From positions 1 to 16,093 of the forward strand of contig CAZQUR010000066.1 in assembly GCA_964596535.1 (NCBI GenBank): a DNA stretch of 16,093 nucleotides. The letters are read 5' to 3'. Below the pieces are notes generated by a model that did not search any database, was not told the origin of the DNA, and was given only the letters and a program-made list of their open reading frames with translations. The number at the start of each line of letters is the position of its first letter. Position 1 is the stretch's first letter. Of the stretch, positions 13,396 through 16,093 are shown one piece after another. This DNA comes from GCA-002779465 sp964596535 (GTDB taxonomy: Bacteria > Desulfobacterota > Desulfobacteria > Desulfobacterales > UBA2156). The position numbers and the translations under genes were made by a program.

Positions 13396-14727
13396 TTAGA
13401 ACGGCAACCCCGCACGACCCATGTCGCGCAGGCCGCCTTTATTGATCTTTTTCATCATTTTTAGAATTTGCGTGTAATTTTTCAACAGCCTGTTGACATC
13501 TTGTACACTAGTGCCGCTTCCCTTGGCAATCCTTTTCCTGCGGCTCCCGTTGATAATGGTGAATTGACGCCGCTCTTGAGGGGTCATGGAATTGATGATG
13601 GCTTCCACCCGGACCAGTTCATTTTCATCCACGCTCAGGTTCTTCATGTGCTTGTTGACGCCCATCCCCGGAATCATCCCGAGAATGTCGGTCAAAGAGC
13701 CCATTTTCCGGACCTGGCGCAACTGGTCCCGGAAGTCTTCGAGGGTAAACGTGTTTTTTCTCAGTTTCTTTTCGAGTTCGGCGGCCTGTTTTTCGTCCAC
13801 CACGGCCTGGGCCTTTTCGATCATCGTCAGGACGTCCCCCATCCCGAGGATCCGGGAGGCCATGCGATCCGGATGAAAGGGCTCCAGGGCGTTCAGCTTT
13901 TCCCCTACGCCGATGAACTTGATGGGCTTTTCTGCCACGGCCTTGATGGAAATGGCGGCGCCGCCCCGGGCATCCCCGTCCATCTTGGTCAAAATGACGC
14001 CGGTGATGTCGATGGACTCATTGAAGGCCTTGGCCATTTTGACGGCGTCCTGTCCGGTCATGGCATCCGCCACCAGCAGGATCTCGGAAGGGTGTACGGC
14101 GTCTTTGATCCGCTGCAACTCCTCCATGAGGGGGGCGTCGATATGGAGTCGCCCCGCCGTGTCGAGGACCAATACGTCGCATCCTTCTTTCAGGGCCGCC
14201 GTCCGGGCTTCCCGGCAGATATGTACCGGATCCAGATCCTTCGCGGAGGGAAAGACCGGAACGCCAAGCTGCTGGCCGAGCGTGAAAAGCTGTTCGATGG
14301 CGGCGGGCCGGTATACGTCGGCCGGGACCAGATACGGTTTTTTCCCTTTTTTCCTCAATAAAACCGCTAGCTTTCCTGCGGTGGTGGTCTTTCCGGAACC
14401 CTGCAGGCCCACCAGCATGAGGGGGCTCGGACTCGGCCCGGCAAGCTTCAGGTCCTCATGGGTCTTTCCCATGAGGGATGTCAGTTCTTCGTTGACGATT
14501 TTGATGAGCTGCTGTCCCGGGGTAAGGCTGGTCATGACTTCCTGTCCCACGGCCCGGGATTTGATGTCCGCAATCAGCTGCTTAACCACCTTGTAATGCA
14601 CATCGGCCTCCAGAAGCGCCATGCGCACTTCTTTAAGGCCGTCTTCGATATTTTTCTCCGTGAGCTTGCCGTGGCCCTTGAGTTTCTTGAATACGCTGTT
14701 GAGCTTTTCGCTTAAATGATTGAACAT
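13396..14727 (-). CDS. ffh: Signal recognition particle protein Ffh
   Basis: GTPase that carries ribosomes making membrane or secreted proteins to the membrane. Product of 443 residues, with the four-helix N domain (1-95), G domain: GLQGSGKTT (107-115), DTAGR (189-193), TKMDGDARGG (247-256), and the methionine-rich M domain (MGSLTDILGMIPGMGV at 342-357, SGTSVQDVNRLL at 404-415, the SRP RNA contact). The open frame extends to a GTG at 14733, but GGAG (14733-14736) would overlap it; ATG 14727 is 5 bases from that site and gives the conventional MFNHLSEKL start. First gene of the minus-strand operon; rpsP starts 13 bases after. Confidence 0.97.
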   Translation of the reverse strand: MFNHLSEKLNSVFKKLKGHGKLTEKNIEDGLKEVRMALLEADVHYKVVKQLIADIKSRAVGQEVMTSLTPGQQLIKIVNEELTSLMGKTHEDLKLAGPSPSPLMLVGLQGSGKTTTAGKLAVLLRKKGKKPYLVPADVYRPAAIEQLFTLGQQLGVPVFPSAKDLDPVHICREARTAALKEGCDVLVLDTAGRLHIDAPLMEELQRIKDAVHPSEILLVADAMTGQDAVKMAKAFNESIDITGVILTKMDGDARGGAAISIKAVAEKPIKFIGVGEKLNALEPFHPDRMASRILGMGDVLTMIEKAQAVVDEKQAAELEKKLRKNTFTLEDFRDQLRQVRKMGSLTDILGMIPGMGVNKHMKNLSVDENELVRVEAIINSMTPQERRQFTIINGSRRKRIAKGSGTSVQDVNRLLKNYTQILKMMKKINKGGLRDMGRAGLPF

Positions 14728-14889
14728 CCCCACTCCGATCTGTTATGATCCCGGGTATTCGCTGAAAACCCCGCTTCCCAAGCGCCCCGCATCGATTCGG
14801 AAAGCGGCGGCGGTTTTTTTCGTTTTCGGCCCCAATCCAAGGCCTCCCATGGTTCCGGCGAAAGTATCATGGATTAAAACTTTTAGTTT
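14728..14889. other. Divergent ffh / rlmN intergenic region
   Basis: 162 bases that must hold promoters for both directions. On the plus strand TATCAT (14865-14870, 5 of 6 to the -10 box) lies 20 bases before the rlmN ATG but has no convincing -35 box; a start near 14877 would give a leader of only about 13 bases. On the minus strand TTCATA, 17 bases, CATGAT is a weak ffh promoter candidate reaching into the rlmN start. CCGCTTCC (14771-14778) and GGAAAGCGG (14799-14807) can form a stem with one bulged base before a T-rich stretch, in the ffh leader. None is strong. Confidence 0.3.
14733..14736 (-). promoter_or_regulatory. Ribosome binding site that fixes the ffh start
   Basis: GGAG on the mRNA, 5 bases before ATG 14727. 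It overlaps the alternative GTG at 14731-14733, which therefore cannot use it. Confidence 0.6.
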
Positions 14890-16002
14890 ATGAATATGCC
14901 TAAAATCTGTCAAGAAAAAAACCTTTCTTCCGGGGATCGGCCCGACATCAAAAACCTGACGCAAGAGCAGCTGGCCGCGTGGTTGCAGGACAACGGGGTG
15001 GATGCGTATCGCGCCCGGCAGATCTTCAAGTGGATTTATATCCGCAATGCGGATCACTTCGAAGACATGACGGACCTGGGAAAAGACGTGAGGGCGCGCC
15101 TTGCCGCCGCCTTTTCCATCCCCCGTCTGGCGGTGCAAAAGGTGGAAACGGCCGGTGACGGCACGTCCAAGTTCCTTTTCCGGCTTTCCGACGGCGCCCA
15201 CGTCGAAAGCGTCCTCATTCCGGAGCGGGACCATGACACCCTGTGTATTTCCAGCCAGGTGGGATGCGCCATGGGATGTGCCTTCTGCCGGACCGCCCGG
15301 GGCGGGTTCATTCGCAACCTCACCGCAGGAGAAATCCTTTCCCAGGTGCAAGACGTTTCCCGAGCAGCGCCGGACCGCCACATCACCAACATCGTCTTCA
15401 TGGGGATGGGGGAACCCCTGGCCAACTACGAAAACGTGGTCAATGCCCTGAAGATGATGACGGAAAACGATTGCGGCATGAAATTTTCCAGCCGGAAAGT
15501 CACGGTCTCCACGGCGGGATGGGTTCCGAAGATGATGGACTTGGGAAGGGACACCCGGGTGAGCCTGGCGGTTTCCCTGAACGCCACCCAAAACGCAACC
15601 CGGGATCTTTTGATGCCCGTCAACCGGCGGTACCCCCTGGAAGCGCTCCTGGAGGCCTGCCGGCGGTATCCGCTTCCCCCCACCCGGCGCGTCACCTTCG
15701 AATATGTGCTGTTGGCGGGGATCAACGATACACCGGAGGACGCCCGCCGGCTTTCCCGGCTTCTGGCCCCGCTCCGGGCCAAGGTGAACCTGATCCCCTT
15801 CAACCCCTTCGAGGGAGCCTCCTTCCGGCGCCCCGATGAAGCGCGTATCCTGGATTTTCAAGAAATTTTAACGGGAAAAAACCTCACCGCCATGATCCGC
15901 TCCGGGAAGGGAAGAGACATCTCGGCGGCCTGCGGGCAACTGGCCGCCAACGCGATGCCGCGTCAGGCGGAATGCCGTTCAAAGTGTCATCCATCCCTCT
16001 AA
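14890..16002 (+). CDS. rlmN: 23S rRNA (adenine(2503)-C2)-methyltransferase / tRNA A37 C2-methyltransferase
   Basis: Radical SAM enzyme that adds a methyl group to C2 of A2503 in 23S rRNA, and in many bacteria also A37 of some tRNAs. The 370-residue product has the CxxxCxxC iron-sulfur motif (C126, C130, C133 in VGCAMGCAFCRTA), GMGEPL (172-177) for SAM binding, SLNA (229-232) and the methyl-carrying catalytic C348 in DISAACGQLA. The N-terminal helical domain ends in VESVLIPE (105-112). No ribosome site is visible before ATG 14890; a second in-frame ATG is at 14896. A small palindrome, AAACT-TTT-AGTTT (14877-14889), touches the start codon. It is divergent from ffh. Confidence 0.96.
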   Translation: MNMPKICQEKNLSSGDRPDIKNLTQEQLAAWLQDNGVDAYRARQIFKWIYIRNADHFEDMTDLGKDVRARLAAAFSIPRLAVQKVETAGDGTSKFLFRLSDGAHVESVLIPERDHDTLCISSQVGCAMGCAFCRTARGGFIRNLTAGEILSQVQDVSRAAPDRHITNIVFMGMGEPLANYENVVNALKMMTENDCGMKFSSRKVTVSTAGWVPKMMDLGRDTRVSLAVSLNATQNATRDLLMPVNRRYPLEALLEACRRYPLPPTRRVTFEYVLLAGINDTPEDARRLSRLLAPLRAKVNLIPFNPFEGASFRRPDEARILDFQEILTGKNLTAMIRSGKGRDISAACGQLAANAMPRQAECRSKCHPSL

Positions 16003-16041
16003 ACGGTCGGTTTTTTACGCTCCGTTCCAATCTTTCTATTT

Positions 16042-16093
16042 TTAGGCTGCTTCAAAAAGGATGATTTCATCCAGGTGCGGCCGGATCCCGATG
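16042..16093 (-). CDS. Possible C-terminal end of an unidentified gene cut by the window edge
   Basis: Read on the minus strand from the window edge, 16 codons (IGIRPHLDEIILFEAA) run to a TAA at 16042-16044. The composition is protein-like, with no stop in the 52 visible bases, and the gene would end 39 bases from the convergent rlmN. This is far too short to identify; chance is quite possible. Confidence 0.35.
   Translation of the reverse strand, partial: IGIRPHLDEIILFEAA

Noticed and set aside
13383..13415. Upstream extension of rpsP to 13415
   Set aside because: The 11 extra residues are not S16-like, and a good ribosome site sits before ATG 13382.
14771..14820. Stem CCGCTTCC / GGAAAGCGG before a seven-T run, read as a plus-strand terminator
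   Set aside because: No plus-strand gene lies upstream, the loop is 20 bases, and extra bases separate the stem from the T run.
14743..15861. A 372-codon open frame on the minus strand opposite rlmN
   Set aside because: It is fully antisense to a clear radical SAM enzyme; its product is rich in Gly, His, Pro and Arg as expected from a shadow frame in GC-rich DNA.
16002..16041. Possible terminator after rlmN (AACGG / CCGTT with T-rich loop and tail)
   Set aside because: The stem is only 5 bp and the longest T run is in the loop rather than after the stem.

Overview
The window looks like a chromosomal segment of a free-living, GC-rich Gram-negative bacterium, most likely in the Desulfobacterota (former Deltaproteobacteria). 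This is an inference from gene order (ffh-rpsP-khpA-rimM-trmD-SPOUT methyltransferase-rplS-rnhB-yraN-rsmI, where a separate SPOUT methyltransferase sits directly after trmD) and from protein character; no rRNA or other strong taxonomic marker is present. Gene density is high and there is no intact mobile element, tRNA, rRNA or CRISPR array.

Layout. (1) 69-4275, plus strand: a three-gene AfuA/FbpABC-type ABC importer (binding protein, fused two-domain permease, ATPase). A strong hairpin lies between the binding-protein and permease genes, and the binding protein has an unusual helical C-terminal extension. (2) 4428-5345, plus: a thioredoxin-reductase-like flavoprotein with its own good sigma70-type promoter and a clean terminator. 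(3) 5421-6032, plus: a broken gene with a TrkA-type Rossmann N-terminus and an unrelated tail that runs antisense into the next gene. (4) 5836-6627, minus: a short-chain dehydrogenase, divergent from (5) 6731-8058, plus: a Nudix hydrolase followed by a PurN-type formyltransferase with an internal insertion; a dyad overlaps the two divergent promoters. (6) 8048-14727, minus: a long translation and ribosome-biogenesis operon, read in the order ffh, rpsP, khpA, rimM, trmD, SPOUT methyltransferase, rplS, rnhB, yraN, rsmI, 4'-phosphopantetheinyl transferase. (7) 14890-16002, plus: rlmN, divergent from ffh. (8) From 16042 to the window edge, minus: the possible C-terminal end of another gene.

The minus-strand operon joins co-translational targeting (Ffh), ribosomal proteins S16 and L19, ribosome maturation (RimM, KhpA), tRNA and rRNA methylation (TrmD, RsmI, SPOUT enzyme) and RNA:DNA hybrid repair (RNase HII). 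RlmN next door is also an RNA modification enzyme. Reading frames are tightly packed: trmD overlaps the SPOUT gene by 62 bases, yraN overlaps rsmI by 26, rsmI overlaps the PPTase gene by 11, and the PPTase gene overlaps the convergent purN by 11. Several starts need care: ffh and rnhB have better ATG starts 6 bases inside upstream GTG codons, rimM starts with GTG, the SPOUT gene with TTG, and rpsP starts 33 bases inside the longest open frame.

The observations most worth a second look are the pair of partly exclusive hairpins between rplS and rnhB, one of which buries the rnhB ribosome binding site; the chimeric TrkA-like remnant; the thioredoxin-reductase-like enzyme that lacks the usual NADPH-binding arginines; and the extended ABC binding protein. 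I did not find a clear, wholly novel multi-gene system.
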